Assembly (NCBI RefSeq): GCF_964275005.1
Contig: NC_092695.1
Coordinates: 10,493,697 to 10,557,696, forward strand
From: Diadema setosum
Taxonomy: Eukaryota > Echinodermata > Echinoidea > Diadematoida > Diadematidae
Length of the DNA stretch: 64,000 nucleotides
Reading direction: 5' to 3'
Positions 39,101 to 45,249 of the stretch are shown piece by piece. Numbering within the stretch: the stretch's first letter is position 1; each line of letters opens with the position of its first letter. Below the pieces are notes generated by a model that was not told where the DNA came from, made no database searches, and saw only the letters and a program-made list of their open reading frames with translations. The position numbers and the translations under genes were made by a program.

Positions 39101-42100
39101 GCAGTCGTAAGTATCTTGTTTCATATCATATTGTCAAGTTATCTGTGTCCACCACATGCACCGCAGGGTCGGCGGATGTTACCACCTCCCCGGCAGCAGG
39201 GGAGCAGTCGATCGAGAAGAGCACCCCCACGGCTCAACGAACTTTAGATACGGGTGTCTCCCCTCAGAGGGTGTCGACCAGGCGGGGAGCTGGGAGGCAC
39301 AGAGAGGCAGCCAAGAACTCCGGTACTGATGCAGAGGATGCGGACTCGGAGTCATCACCCATGAAGAAAGGCCACAAGAGGTGTGTGTGTGTCTTCCCTT
39401 TGACTTCTACTGTAGAGAAAGGCGTGAATGGGATTGAGGGGTGGGGGGGGGGGGGATGTGGTGTGGTGGGGGAGAGATGATGCCCCTCCTACTTTCTACA
39501 GCAGCGGAACAGTCTGCAGACCTCCCAACCGTACTGAATTTGGAGGAGAGAATCTGAATTTTGACCATTCCCAGCTCTTTTTCTAACAGGAGTTTCCTTT
39601 TTTTTTCTGGATAATTTCACTACACACTCTTATGGGAACTGCTCTTTCTTTCGTACTTTTGAGCCAAGTCATCCCTATTTTTTTCAGTCAGAAAGGTTGG
39701 CAGGTCTGAGTCTGTGGAGAAGAGGCTTCCCTTACCTTCCACTTTAATACTTTGCTTCAGGGCAGATGGGAAGTATTCATCCTCATTGTATTTCATGTTG
39801 ATGTAAACCAATTGCAGAGTGATTGATTTGCCTGAAATTGAGACAGTCGATTTTGAGTGATCATCACCATACCATACACTTACTGAAACTCCGTACAAAT
39901 GTATGAGTTTTGCAGACCTTTTCACACTTCATGACTTCTCCATGACTTCTCCATGATCATGATTGTTATCAACTGTGTGAATATTTGGTCTAGTGTCGAT
40001 TCAGGTAGGATTATGCTTCTACTCTAAGACATTTGTGCAGATGTCACATCAATTCTTCACTAAAGGAAATTTTCCTACATGAGATACTGCAAAATTGCCG
40101 TAAAGTCTTGTGAACCAGAAAACTGGGATATTGTCTTTAGATTCCAATAGTCATCTTGAACATATTTTCTGTGGACTGTAGTTCCTTGATTGATTTTTTG
40201 TCTGTCTGTCTGTCTCATCACAATATTGGCAGCTCTGTATTGGTGCTGTATTGGATTAGATACTCTTGATTCACTTTGTAATGTATTTTTGTGTTGGATC
40301 CCTCAATGCCCCATCAGGCATGCAGACAATGCAATCATTCCAGAGTCCGAGGCAGTGGATACTGACAGCGATGTACTTCCCATGCAGCGAGCGAGACGGA
40401 GGAGGATGGAGAGCGGGGATGACACACCAGCAGGTGAGTGTTAAGAGGCGCATAGTCCCGGTGGGTGTGAGGGCGCTGTTAGATGATACTGCCGATCACC
40501 ATTAGCATCATATGAAGATTGCCGAAGTTGAGCTGTCATCAAGAGTAAAGCGCGTAGGTGTTGCTACGTAAAGTTGCCTTTGTTGTCTTCTCTGTGTGTC
40601 ACACAGTCTGTAGTAATGCCAGGAAGCGTGCTTATGTGGTTCTTAGTATGACATCACAAAAGAAGTTTGCTAAAGCTGTCATCCCCCTCGGCCGAATCAT
40701 AAGCCGAACTGTGATCGGACCACTGGCTACAGTGGATTGGACTTCTTCGGACTCGGGGGAAATGGGTCACAGCGTAAGTGCTAAAGTGGAGTCGATAGCA
40801 TAGGTCTCTATAGGAAACTTGTGCTGTGCGCCCGTGTACACATTTGACTAAACTACCAGGTCCATGTGCCTTTAACCCTCTAAATCCTGGCTGATCTCAC
40901 TCTAATTTGACCCAACACAGGATCCACCTGCAGTCAGCGATACCGATCAACACAGTGTCGGGAACAAACCTGTTTCTTTTGCAGCGGAGTGGAAGAGATG
41001 AAGAAAAAGGATAAACACTCTACAGGAGTGAATAAAATTGCAGTGAAATTTTCGAAAGAAGATGACCATTGGATACTTCATGGGGGGGGGGGGGAGTTAA
41101 AGGGAGACTTGGGCATTACACCAAGATTTACGTGTAGAGCACTGATTAATTATAGAACAAGTACCATATCTCACATGTTAAAATTGATTTTGATGTAGGA
41201 GACTCTATATGCTTTATCCATGTCCGAATTAAGTATCAGAAGAACGATTTAAAGGTAATGATTTGGTCTCCCTCATTGTCATCCGTATGTTTGCTGACAT
41301 TGGAAGTATAGGAATCCATTTTGAGAGAGGCAAATGTGGCAGTCCCGACAATCTTGTTACAGTGGAGTTTGACTGTGTCAGTTGTACTGCTTTTCCTGTC
41401 TCATTTTCAGATCATATTCCTGACACACAAGTACCAGAAGAGGATAATACAGAGGAAATAGAGGAACTGCAGCAATTCATTCAGGTATTAAGTCCCTTGC
41501 AGTTTTCTGTTGCAATGTGTCAGTCAAGATATCTTATGGTGATTACCTAGTGTACATATCGTCTGTTGAGAATGATAAGGGCGTTAAGTTGCCACTAAAC
41601 CCATAGTGTTCGAGACAACTTAACGCCCTTCTCATTCTCAACAGACAATATGGTCTGTTATGTTTATTAGCCATACTTTCTTCACTATCATACTCATCAT
41701 TGATTTAAAGTCTCTGCATCCCTTTTGCCACCCTGAGTGAAATTTAGATTCCTTTCATATGCTGGTATATTGTAGAGGTTGGTAATTCAGACCTTTCCGC
41801 AGAATGATCAGACTGGAAACTTCTCTGATGAAGACAGAAGCAGTACTATTTCCAGTGACTTTATTCAGATCCCCCAGAAATTTCATCCATTATTCTTGAG
41901 TGACTTGGGATTAGTTTTTCATTTTTTTCTTTGAAGACATAAACACACAAGGATGTAAAGAAACAAAACATATGAAGTAAAACATAAGCAGGCTGATAAA
42001 AAAGAAACAGAGATAGAAGAAAACATTCAAAGGTTGTGTATCCCTTTTGCAAACATCACAAAATTTTGCATGCTTGAGGAATACTGTATCCCAACAACTT

Positions 42101-43396
42101 GTGTGAAATCTTACAGTATCACACCTCTATATCAACAGGCCTTTGTTTTCACTCACATTGTTCTTTCTCTGTTAGGACCTGGAAGAAGAGTACCATCAGC
42201 CAAGGAATGTGATCTGCGCAGCACTCTTCATGAATAGCGGGAGTGTTACCAACACCAGAGATTACCTCACACATGGACGGAGGAAGACACGTAAGACACA
42301 ACATTGTAATTTCTGGTCCACGGGCTGGGCAATGCTTGGAAAGAAATGCTAAGGAATCAACTTCCAACCTTTTTTAGAAAAATAGTGTAAAAATGAGCCC
42401 ATATCAGTGGAGATATGGTGCTCTCCAGGGTGTATGAATTAGTTTGCATTGAGTTATTCTTGCACATGCTTGTAACTGGTTGAGTGCGTGCTGCCAAAAT
42501 ATGAAGGGAGAGGTGATTTTTTTTTTCTTTTTTTAAACGAAGTAACGCTTGCAACTGTCTGTGTCTCTGGAAGAAGAGTATTGACATACTGTACGTCTGG
42601 CATTTCCAGAGAAATCAGTGCAGTACCATTTGTGTTTTTACATAGGATAAGGAGCTAGTAAGATGAATTTGTGGGGTACCACAGCATCCCATGTTGTACT
42701 TTCTACCAATTTTTTTTAATTTTATTCAAATTATCTAAGAAGTGAATGCTGCTCCATATTTGAAAATCACCGTTCACAATCGGAACAAAAGTGCAAGATA
42801 ATGGTACGAGCACTGTGGAACAATTGGATTTTTAACAGTTGAGGCTTGTCAGCAGCTGCTAGTGCAATTGCCAGTCCTGTGATATTGATGTATACAGTCT
42901 GGTCATCTATGCAAATATCAACCAATAAAATTGTGTGACTGCCTCGAAAGTTTTGCAAAGTGCTTGTGGGAGAAGGTTTATGATGCTTTCCAGGCCTGTG
43001 ATGCTACAATTTTAAGGGGGGGGGGGCACCTCTGAATTAAAGCCATTGCAGCAGTCCACAAAAAATCCAACATGACTCTGCATTATTATGTAATGTATGC
43101 CAAACATTATACAGAATTTCAATCATTTGGGACTCTTACTTACAAGCCTCAGGAACACAGTTGGAAAGCTATGTGACCTAGACTTAATCTCAATAGGTTC
43201 ACATTGAATTGCAGATTCTGACATTGTTCTAGAGAGGTGTTTTGAATCACTCGATTTCTGTGTTTCTCATCCAGGGCTCTTGTGGACCAGCGAGGAAGAC
43301 CAGATGATACTTAGCTCCAACTCGGCTCACATCAAGGAAATAAGACACAAGTACGGTGAAGCGGTAGTCCGCCAAAGACTTGAGTGGTTACAGTAA
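8869..43396 (+). CDS. TERF2IP: TERF2-interacting protein 1 (RAP1), whole gene, 14 coding exons
   Basis: RAP1 is a shelterin component that is recruited to telomeres by TRF2, limits recombination there and also acts in transcription. Fourteen exons join with matching phases into about 759 residues. In order: a BRCT-like region (about 30-115; IQFFMRPSETKARLKELIE, then YYSHEYVEACW); a Myb domain (138-193; GRSFYTAAEDKAIL ... NHSWQSMKDRFRKKL, closely matching human GRIAFTDADDVAIL ... QHSWQSLKDRYLKHL); an acidic segment (229-305); a basic, NLS-like and then Glu-rich segment (306-507); further Ser/Lys/Arg-rich exons; and the RCT domain (about 665-759; AALFMNSGSV, then LLWTSEEDQMIL and YGEAVVRQRLEWLQ, matching human AFLKNSGELE and YPIWSRQDD / FGAQNVARRIEF). 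Human RAP1 is 399 residues; here the centre is about twice as long. The start is chosen because it begins the exon's conserved frame and has a purine at -3. Confidence 0.93.
9504..9534. repeat. GC-rich perfect hairpin
   Basis: CGGGGCGCTGT and ACAGCGCCCCG form an 11-bp perfect stem around a 9-base loop. It sits upstream of the RecQ-like fragment and may be the end of an older element; no function is evident. Confidence 0.6.
9914..10078 (+). pseudogene. RecQ-like helicase N-terminal fragment
   Basis: An open stretch reads KFKVEQIEIIENAVKQNDTF, then LMLPTEFGKSACFGF. The spacing from the Gln of the Q-motif-like VEQ to the Walker A box and the form LPT-FGKS are typical of RecQ-family helicases (usual LPTGFGKS). 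Coding similarity stops at about 10078 before a T20 run, so only the first helicase motifs are present. Expanded RecQ-like genes are common in invertebrate deuterostomes. The neighbourhood upstream (9780-9900, CpG-containing) could be its promoter. It is a fragment within intron 1, probably a broken duplicate or transposon cargo, not a TERF2IP exon. Confidence 0.55.
10440..12370. repeat. Old tandem array, ~190-210 bp unit, about nine copies
   Basis: A diverged unit recurs with period about 190-210 bases. Landmarks are a GCCGAATTCACGATCC-like word (near 10510, 10870, 11080, 11270, 11456, 11660, 11852, 12188), then TTCAACGGGATTGTGATGATT, GGCTGTAATCTTTATGATGC, AGAAGGGGTTGAAAATGTG and TTTTTCTCCCGATAATC. 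Copies differ by many substitutions and indels, so the array is old. Open frames across it are short and inconsistent; it does not look like protein repeats. Confidence 0.8.
12380..13555. other. Intron 1 spacer with simple repeats
   Basis: Contains (ATGA)n at about 12931-12965, a CA-rich microsatellite at about 13043-13092 and short A runs. No exon or clear mobile element was recognised. Confidence 0.5.
13560..13870 (+). promoter_or_regulatory. Promoter-like segment with TATA box and downstream donor
   Basis: GGACTATAAAAACCC (about 13777-13791) is a good TATA element. Seventy to eighty bases downstream GTGATT|GTAAGTATC is a strong splice donor near 13860. CpG and GCGCATGCGC are present upstream. 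This could be an internal promoter with a non-coding exon that splices onto TERF2IP exon 2 (which starts in phase 0), or a promoter left by a mobile element, possibly a solo LTR. Neither is proven. Confidence 0.35.
14145..14170. repeat. Poly-T tract
   Basis: An uninterrupted T run of roughly 30 bases, followed by GAGGGGG. Confidence 0.9.
14235..15550. mobile_element. Outer TIR element (AGCGGGTTAC ends), hosts a nested MITE
   Basis: AGCGGGTTAC near 14236 is mirrored by GTAACCCGCT near 15532, and inward sequence also pairs (CAAGTTTTTTT against AAAAAAACTTGAG). Two related sub-terminal copies of AAAAAACTTGAGTTT occur on the right. No transposase frame was seen. The MITE at 14313-15062 lies inside. 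Confidence 0.5.
14313..15062. mobile_element. ~750-bp MITE, GGTATTCTGAG family
   Basis: Left end GGGGCCGTATTCTGAGGGC and right end GCCTCAGAATACCACC are inverted. Within each half, TTAATTAAG and GTATTCTGAG words repeat, giving several sub-terminal inverted repeats. The middle is GC-richer and has no recognisable protein. Confidence 0.65.
15640..16860 (+). pseudogene. LINE reverse transcriptase remnant (CR1/L2-like)
   Basis: Frame pieces match the order of a non-LTR reverse transcriptase: SCSVDPISTS, then LAPVTPVLKK, SAYMRHHSVEKALLK, VLLLDLSAA, CGIPQGS, HFYADDTQLD (the catalytic YADD) and ITSRLDFCNSILAGL. The reading frame changes several times and contains stops, so it is dead. Its word choice resembles the CR1/L2/Rex group, but the exact clade was not tested. 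The endonuclease half is missing (5' truncation). It lies in the same orientation as the host gene. Confidence 0.85.
16861..17741. other. Intron 1 end, no gene seen
   Basis: Part may be a decayed tail of the LINE, for example LLSRFRPQLELENHA at about 17050-17100, but similarity fades. It ends with the polypyrimidine tract and TTCTTCTCCAG acceptor of exon 2. Confidence 0.45.
17742..17797 (+). CDS. TERF2IP: TERF2IP exon 2
   Basis: Codes NGGGEVTSRLDKARENVI plus two bases. The GGG turn aligns with human LILHGGGTV in the BRCT-like domain. Donor AA|GTAAGA; phase 2 out. Confidence 0.88.
17798..18519 (+). other. TERF2IP: TERF2IP intron 2
   Basis: A 722-base intron from GTAAGA to CCCACAG. Nothing else was recognised in it. 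Confidence 0.85.
18520..18624 (+). CDS. TERF2IP: TERF2IP exon 3
   Basis: Completes the BRCT-like fold: the motif SNDYYSHEYVEACWAANILL corresponds to human SGDFISTQYILDCVERNERL. Donor ACAG|GTATTC; phase 2 out. Confidence 0.9.
19325..19915 (-). pseudogene. LINE ORF2 C-terminal remnant, antisense in intron 3
   Basis: The minus strand reads RHLPYEERLHKLHLTTLKVR, RRRADLIQTYRIFNKID and QSTRGHQLKNQ, the conserved tail that follows the reverse transcriptase in many non-LTR elements (usual LSYEERLRALGLPTLEYRR...RGDMIEVYKI). A 21-base tandem duplication (19727-19768) repeats ITKLMPS. Only the C-terminal end is present, as expected for a 5'-truncated copy. It differs from the LINE at 15.6 kb. Confidence 0.8.
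20141..20212 (+). CDS. TERF2IP: TERF2IP exon 4
   Basis: Codes VTSAPKKGDGLSPSKVSVDR and PAK, the linker between BRCT-like and Myb domains. Acceptor TAACTTTCAG, donor GG|GTAAAT. The phases (2 in, 2 out) join exons 3 and 5 and create the Gly that begins the Myb domain. Confidence 0.82.
20213..21748 (+). other. TERF2IP: TERF2IP intron 4
   Basis: Runs GTAAAT to TGTGACAG. Most of its second half is the TTTGACC repeat element at 20590-21549. Confidence 0.8.
20590..21549. mobile_element. GTCCCCGCCG-end element with ~160-bp tandem units
   Basis: GTCCCCGCCG near 20592 is mirrored by CGGCGGGGAC near 21504, followed by a common tail ATATTACGC. After a GTCC-rich block come about four to five tandem units of roughly 160 bases, each with ACCCGATTTCGATTCCGTTT, TTCTACACAGAATTTTGACC and TTTGACCTTTGACCTTG. 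It has no transposase. A truncated copy lies at 45250-45747 and a distant relative at 36475-37368. Confidence 0.75.
21749..21857 (+). CDS. TERF2IP: TERF2IP exon 5 (Myb domain, first part)
   Basis: Codes RSFYTAAEDKAILQYIAKHP, then FNYGGNQTWKKMEIMK: Myb helix 1 and 2 with the conserved Trp of ALWKAMEK in the human protein. Donor AAG|GTACCA; phase 0 out, joining directly to ITNHSWQS in exon 6. Confidence 0.93.
22085..24125. repeat. Minisatellite, ~111-bp unit, ~17-18 copies, with higher-order period
   Basis: The word TTCCCAGCTCTTTTGTAGA recurs about every 111 bases from 22095 to about 23930; other landmarks are CAGTACCTCTGTACACCCTT and TGAACAGTTTCTATAACCC. A distinctive variant starting TTTGGTAGTACCCTTTAAGC occurs at 22801 and again at 23247, so blocks of four units were duplicated with a 446-base period. 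The last four copies (from about 23690) are more diverged. Because 111 is a multiple of three, open frames of 70-121 codons with a 37-residue repeat appear; they lack conserved starts and are probably chance. Confidence 0.92.
25385..27410. repeat. Possible very degenerate ~460-520-bp repeat
   Basis: A loose motif of T-rich DNA followed by CAGATCTTGCAAA-like sequence occurs near 25390, 25910, 26915 and 27385. After subtracting the 548-bp MITE inserted at 26109, the spacing is about 460-520 bases each time. Similarity outside the motif is weak, so this is a tentative call. Confidence 0.25.
26109..26656. mobile_element. TTAA MITE, AGGACAAGTTCACC family
   Basis: TTAA on both sides, ends AGGACAAGTTCACCTTCAT and its inverted copy, and inverted similarity continuing through most of the 548 bp. 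A second copy is at 38305-38865. Kolobok- or piggyBac-like by target site; no protein. Confidence 0.85.
27801..28420. repeat. Three near-identical ~206-bp tandem copies
   Basis: Each copy starts AGATATAATTTCACTTCG and ends GAAATTGAAAGTCT-TTGGAA. Copies start at 27801, 28008 and 28212; they differ by a few substitutions and a 3-base deletion in copy 2. Such similarity implies recent tandem duplication. Confidence 0.95.
28421..29408. other. Intron 5 stretch, nothing recognised
   Basis: AT-rich sequence without supported exons, RNA genes or terminal repeats. Confidence 0.5.
29411..30281. mobile_element. TA-flanked pogo/Tigger-like element with perfect TIRs
   Basis: CAGTATTCATCGCATAATCG at the left is matched exactly, inverted, at the right for at least 22 bases, and TA flanks both ends. 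Sub-terminal copies of ATAATCGGG and AAATCGGGCACC repeat inward. The interior is GC-richer than its surroundings, includes a (GT)n run at about 30127-30155 and open frames of 65 and 81 codons that I do not recognise. Perfect ends suggest a fairly young insertion. Confidence 0.85.
31209..31371 (+). CDS. TERF2IP: TERF2IP exon 6 (Myb domain, recognition helix)
   Basis: Codes ITNHSWQSMKDRFRKKLEGE, then LPKYIALRKSQQ. HSWQS-KDR is shared exactly in pattern with human RAP1. The donor chosen is GCAG|GTACTG (phase 1); a second donor 12 bases on, CGAG|GTGAAA, is in the same phase and would add four residues. Confidence 0.9.
31423..31901. mobile_element. TTAA MITE, AGGGATGG family
   Basis: Starts TTAAAGGGATGGTATAGT and ends ACTATACAATCCCTTTA. 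The two halves share inverted GGTTTTG-A-TGGCTGAGATAT arms. The sequence at about 31540-31630 is not shared with the other copies and may be an inserted segment. Confidence 0.75.
31905..33520 (+). other. TERF2IP: TERF2IP intron 6, nothing else recognised
   Basis: AT-rich, with a T run near 33374-33390. No exon or element was supported; the acceptor ATATTTGTAG closes the intron. Confidence 0.5.
33521..33751 (+). CDS. TERF2IP: TERF2IP exon 7 (acidic region)
   Basis: Codes residues 229-305, rich in Asp, Glu and Ser (SEDQIEDFSDENESGGDD, VEEIDDVQDMEEASLSD). Vertebrate RAP1 also has an acidic stretch after the Myb domain. Donor CCAG|GTATCA; phase 1 in and out, so the exon could be skipped without a frame change. 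Confidence 0.85.
34088..34794. mobile_element. TTAA MITE copy interrupted by another of the same family
   Basis: The outer copy begins AGGGATCATATAGTTTTGG after TTGA and ends CACCATCCCT before TTAA. Its right part is interrupted by a complete second copy at 34351-34740. Confidence 0.75.
34351..34740. mobile_element. Nested TTAA MITE copy
   Basis: TTAA at both ends, termini AGGGACTATACAGTACTGG and GAACTGTACACACCCT. The GGTTT-AAATGGCTGAGATAT arms are inverted within it. It must be younger than the copy it splits. Confidence 0.8.
34795..35647 (+). other. TERF2IP: TERF2IP intron 7, 3' part
   Basis: No element or exon recognised. The intron ends TAATCAACCAG. Confidence 0.5.
35648..36254 (+). CDS. 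TERF2IP: TERF2IP exon 8 (large charged exon)
   Basis: At 607 bases this is the largest exon (residues 306-507). It is Ser/Thr-rich at first, then strongly basic (ARRMRSRQ, GKMARNQPTVKRNKNQ, GRKARTRHSARQKAAK) and ends in a Glu-rich run (QQEEEEEEQGQEQGEE) and a mixed acidic tail. The basic clusters are likely nuclear localisation signals and the acidic tail probably disordered. GC content is clearly above the introns. Donor GAAAG|GTAAAA; phase 2 out. Confidence 0.88.
36475..37368. mobile_element. TGCCTCCGCCAT-end repeat element
   Basis: ATGCCTCCGCCAT at the left is mirrored by ATGGCGGAGGCAT at the right. Inside are a TCCG-rich block and three loosely repeated units with GGTCAAAGGTCA words and TTTCACT-TTTC-CTATATCT. 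The plan matches the GTCCCCGCCG element at 20590, suggesting a related family. It lies in intron 8. Confidence 0.75.
37498..37613 (+). CDS. TERF2IP: TERF2IP exon 9
   Basis: Codes TTQSSEDMTIVRLTTPRKSR, then KALKKTPRKTPPRSAKKK: basic, with repeated KTPRK/TPPRS motifs like those of phosphorylated nuclear proteins. Acceptor TGTTCAG, donor AAAAAG|GTTGGT. Phases 2 in and 1 out fit exons 8 and 10, but there is no family similarity to confirm it. Confidence 0.72.
37640..37791. mobile_element. hAT-like MITE, CAGGGGCCCGTTTCA family
   Basis: CAGGGGCCCGTTTCATAAAA is mirrored by TTTTCTGAAACGGGCCCC. The inner arms ACTTGTCATCAGTGACAA and TTGTCACTGATGACAAGT also pair, with GATTGGCTGAGAG in the middle. This MITE type is familiar from several invertebrate deuterostome genomes (recollection, not a search). 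Confidence 0.8.
37795..38303 (+). other. TERF2IP: TERF2IP intron 9 stretch
   Basis: Nothing beyond a GTAT-rich run near 37885-37915. Confidence 0.5.
38305..38865. mobile_element. TTAA MITE, AGGACAAGTTCACC family, second copy
   Basis: TTAA both sides, ends AGGACAAGTCCACCTTCATA and TATGAAGGTGAACTTGTCCT. Same layout as 26109-26656, including GACATCA words near the centre. Confidence 0.85.
39167..39380 (+). CDS. TERF2IP: TERF2IP exon 10
   Basis: Codes SADVTTSPAAGEQSIEKS, TPTAQRTLDTGVSPQRVSTR, RGAGRHREAAKNSGTDAED and ADSESSPMKKGHK: Ser/Thr-Pro-rich, partly repeating the style of exon 8 (TRHSAR/STRRGAGR). Acceptor ACCGCAG, donor AAGAG|GTGTGT; phases 1 in and 2 out. Confidence 0.75.
40318..40433 (+). 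CDS. TERF2IP: TERF2IP exon 11
   Basis: Codes HADNAIIPESEAVDTDSDVL, then PMQRARRRRMESGDDTPA. Acceptor CCCCATCAG, donor GCAG|GTGAGT (strong). Phases 2 in and 1 out fit exons 10 and 12. Confidence 0.75.
40607..40773 (+). other. Possible alternative TERF2IP exon 11b
   Basis: Between TGTGTCACACAG and the strong donor AGC|GTAAGT lies a 167-base open stretch whose incoming phase (1) fits exon 11. It reads SNARKRAYVVLSMTSQKKFA, then KAVIPLGRIISRTVIGPL and ATVDWTSSDSGEMGHS. It leaves in phase 0, which does not fit exon 12 but does fit the segment at 40921. I cannot tell a real cassette from a chance or foreign segment. Confidence 0.35.
40921..41001 (+). other. Possible alternative terminal TERF2IP exon
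   Basis: After CCCAACACAG the frame (phase 0, matching the preceding candidate) reads DPPAVSDTDQHSVGNKPVS, FAAEWKR and then TGA. Using both candidate exons would end the protein before the RCT domain. There is no transcript evidence. Confidence 0.3.
41411..41484 (+). CDS. TERF2IP: TERF2IP exon 12 (start of RCT region)
   Basis: Codes HIPDTQVPEEDNTEEIEELQ and QFIQ; EEIEELQQFI aligns with human IKIIRQLMEKF, the first RCT helix. Acceptor CATTTTCAG, donor CAG|GTATTA, phase 0 out. Confidence 0.85.
41561..41646. repeat. 86-nt near-perfect hairpin in intron 12
   Basis: Left arm GTCTGTTGAGAATGATAAGG continues through 41591; the right arm 41616-41646 is its reverse complement with one mismatch over 31 bases, around a 24-base loop. 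ATAT lies next to each arm. The size fits a pre-miRNA-like hairpin or a very small foldback MITE; the near-perfect pairing is more usual for a young foldback element. Orientation of any RNA is unknown. Confidence 0.85.
42176..42290 (+). CDS. TERF2IP: TERF2IP exon 13 (RCT)
   Basis: Codes DLEEEYHQPRNVICAALFMN, then SGSVTNTRDYLTHGRRKT. ALFMNSGSVTNTRDYL matches human AFLKNSGELEATSAFL in the RCT domain that contacts TRF2. Acceptor CTCTGTTAG, donor ACAC|GTAAGA, phase 1 out. Confidence 0.92.
42291..43274 (+). other. TERF2IP: TERF2IP intron 13
   Basis: Starts GTAAGA and ends TCTCATCCAG. Contains a G10 run near 43016. No element was recognised. Confidence 0.8.
43275..43396 (+). CDS. TERF2IP: TERF2IP exon 14 (RCT, C terminus)
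   Basis: Codes LLWTSEEDQMILSSNSAHIK, then EIRHKYGEAVVRQRLEWLQ and stop TAA (43394-43396). It aligns to the last 40 residues of human RAP1 (YPIWSRQDD ... KKFGAQNVARRIEFRKK) and ends within a few residues of the human terminus. Confidence 0.95.
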
Positions 43397-44930
43397 CATC
43401 ATAAACTGCGGTGTCTTCAGCCATATCTCGAGAGTTTAATTGCAAAACAAATTAACTCCATTCTTGTTAATTTGAGATACTTGCATTTGTGATTACAGCT
43501 GCTAAAGAACAAAGAAAATGATGAGGAAACGTTGGATTGTTAGCTATAACTTCAAGAATATTCTTTGTTATGAACAAGTGAGGTATCACTAGAAAGGTTT
43601 TACTTTGCCTTATCTGATGATGGACTACAAAACCTTGAAATGTTCAGAAATGCACTTAACCCGTTTTGCGATTAAACTCTTCAGAGTCTGCTGTTGATGA
43701 TGTCAGTTACATATGACGAGTGTTCATGTGCCGTGGTTCTTTTTAAGGCATATTTTTCATATTAAGGATTTACACCTTTGGTGCCAAAGCTTCATAAATC
43801 ATATCACCCTTATGGTTTGTCAAAATTGGAGGCGTTATGTTATTCAACAGAAACATTCCTCCCGTCTTATGCGATTGCTTGTGTGTATGTCAAACTTCGA
43901 CAAGGTACAATTTTTGTGAAAAATAGTGTTGCCACATCTAATTCCAAGCCATTCTTGTACTTGTCAGAGTAAATGCAACATTTCAAAATGGGAGACAATG
44001 AATGACAGGTAAACCACAAAATGGTATTTGTTTACAAATACCAATATTGTTATTTGTTATGTTCATATCTTCAGACTTAGGTTCACTTAAGCAGTTTCAG
44101 TGAACCATTTTATTGTACCAGTATTCCAATTTTTCAGATACAAGTCCCTTTGGATATGTTCCTATGTAGTGCCAAAGTTTTCAAGAATTTTCTTCTTTTT
44201 TTTTTCCCCCATGCCTCTGTAACTTGCCTTATGTTTACCATTGAAAATCAGTTAATCCGAGAAGATTGTAAAAGTTTTTACCTGTCAGAATTCTCTTTCA
44301 CAGGAATGAAAAGTAGTGCATTATTAAAAAGCTTGTTAGCTGACATGTGTTTAATTTTTTTTTCAAGCAGATGACTTTAAAAGAATTTAACTCAAAGATC
44401 AATCGAATGGAATTCTCTCATCATGAGATGGTAATATGAAAGTGATTCAAAACGTAAAATCATTCTGGCATGTATCAGAAGTGAAACTTCATCATGTGCT
44501 CAATTTTTAACAACATGGATAGAACAAAGGGTCATGACCCAGCCAGAATAATGAGCAGAAAGTTATGGAATTTGACATTTCACATGTTTTGTGAAATGGT
44601 GATATGCAAATATGATTTAGTGATGATGTCACAGACTCATTATGCCTGCTGTTGACCTGCACACTAATCTCCACCTAATTTGCTCCTTTGCAATTGGAAT
44701 CATCAAAAAGAAAGAACAATATCCTTTACTCTGACTGACTGTGGAGTTGGGATAACTCAGCAACCAGGACTGGATGAGGGGGTGAAGTTGCTGAATTTCT
44801 GAGCCAAAAAATGATTTCTGTTAATGTTGTATGAACCAATGGGAGAGGTGTTAGGCATTGTCATTGCCCAACCTAATTTGCATATGTGGTTGCAACTACA
44901 TTGTAATATTAGTGTTTAAAGATAATAAAA
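43397..44930 (+). other. TERF2IP: TERF2IP 3' UTR and flank
   Basis: The 3' UTR begins after 43396. Candidate polyadenylation signals are ATTAAA at 43671 and AATAAA at 44924; which is used cannot be decided here. No gene or element was recognised in this stretch. Confidence 0.45.
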
Positions 44931-45055
44931 AGTTTTGGTACCTCAAAAGTTTCCCTGAATTTCCTTGTCTTAGTTTGTGTTTCAGGTTAAAGTACGTTGT
45001 CTGTGAGACTTACTCGCCCCAAAGTGCTCTCATGTCTTAGTAATCATGCAATAAT

Positions 45056-45215
45056 GGTTTCGTACCAGAGCCGCCGCCGTACGACGGCGAGGTAGTATTG
45101 TATGAAACCACTGACTGCGACCAGCAGCGTGCAGCCCAATACCCATAGCTAACTGCGACCAGCAGCCCCATACGCATGGCGTAATGGGGCTTCGCATTGT
45201 AGCATTCAGGATCAT
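45056..45215. repeat. Palindrome cluster
   Basis: TGGTTTCGTAC and GTATGAAACCA bracket GCCGCCGTACGACGGCG, forming a nested hairpin. Just after it CTGCGACCAGCAGC occurs twice. It may be the terminus of an unrecognised GC-rich element. Confidence 0.5.
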
Positions 45216-45249
45216 GACAGATTTAATATCGCGGGTAAATGTCAGCTTA

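Noticed and set aside
39620-39925. 101-residue minus-strand open frame
   Set aside because: In TERF2IP intron 10, with no splice pattern or similarity; consistent with chance.
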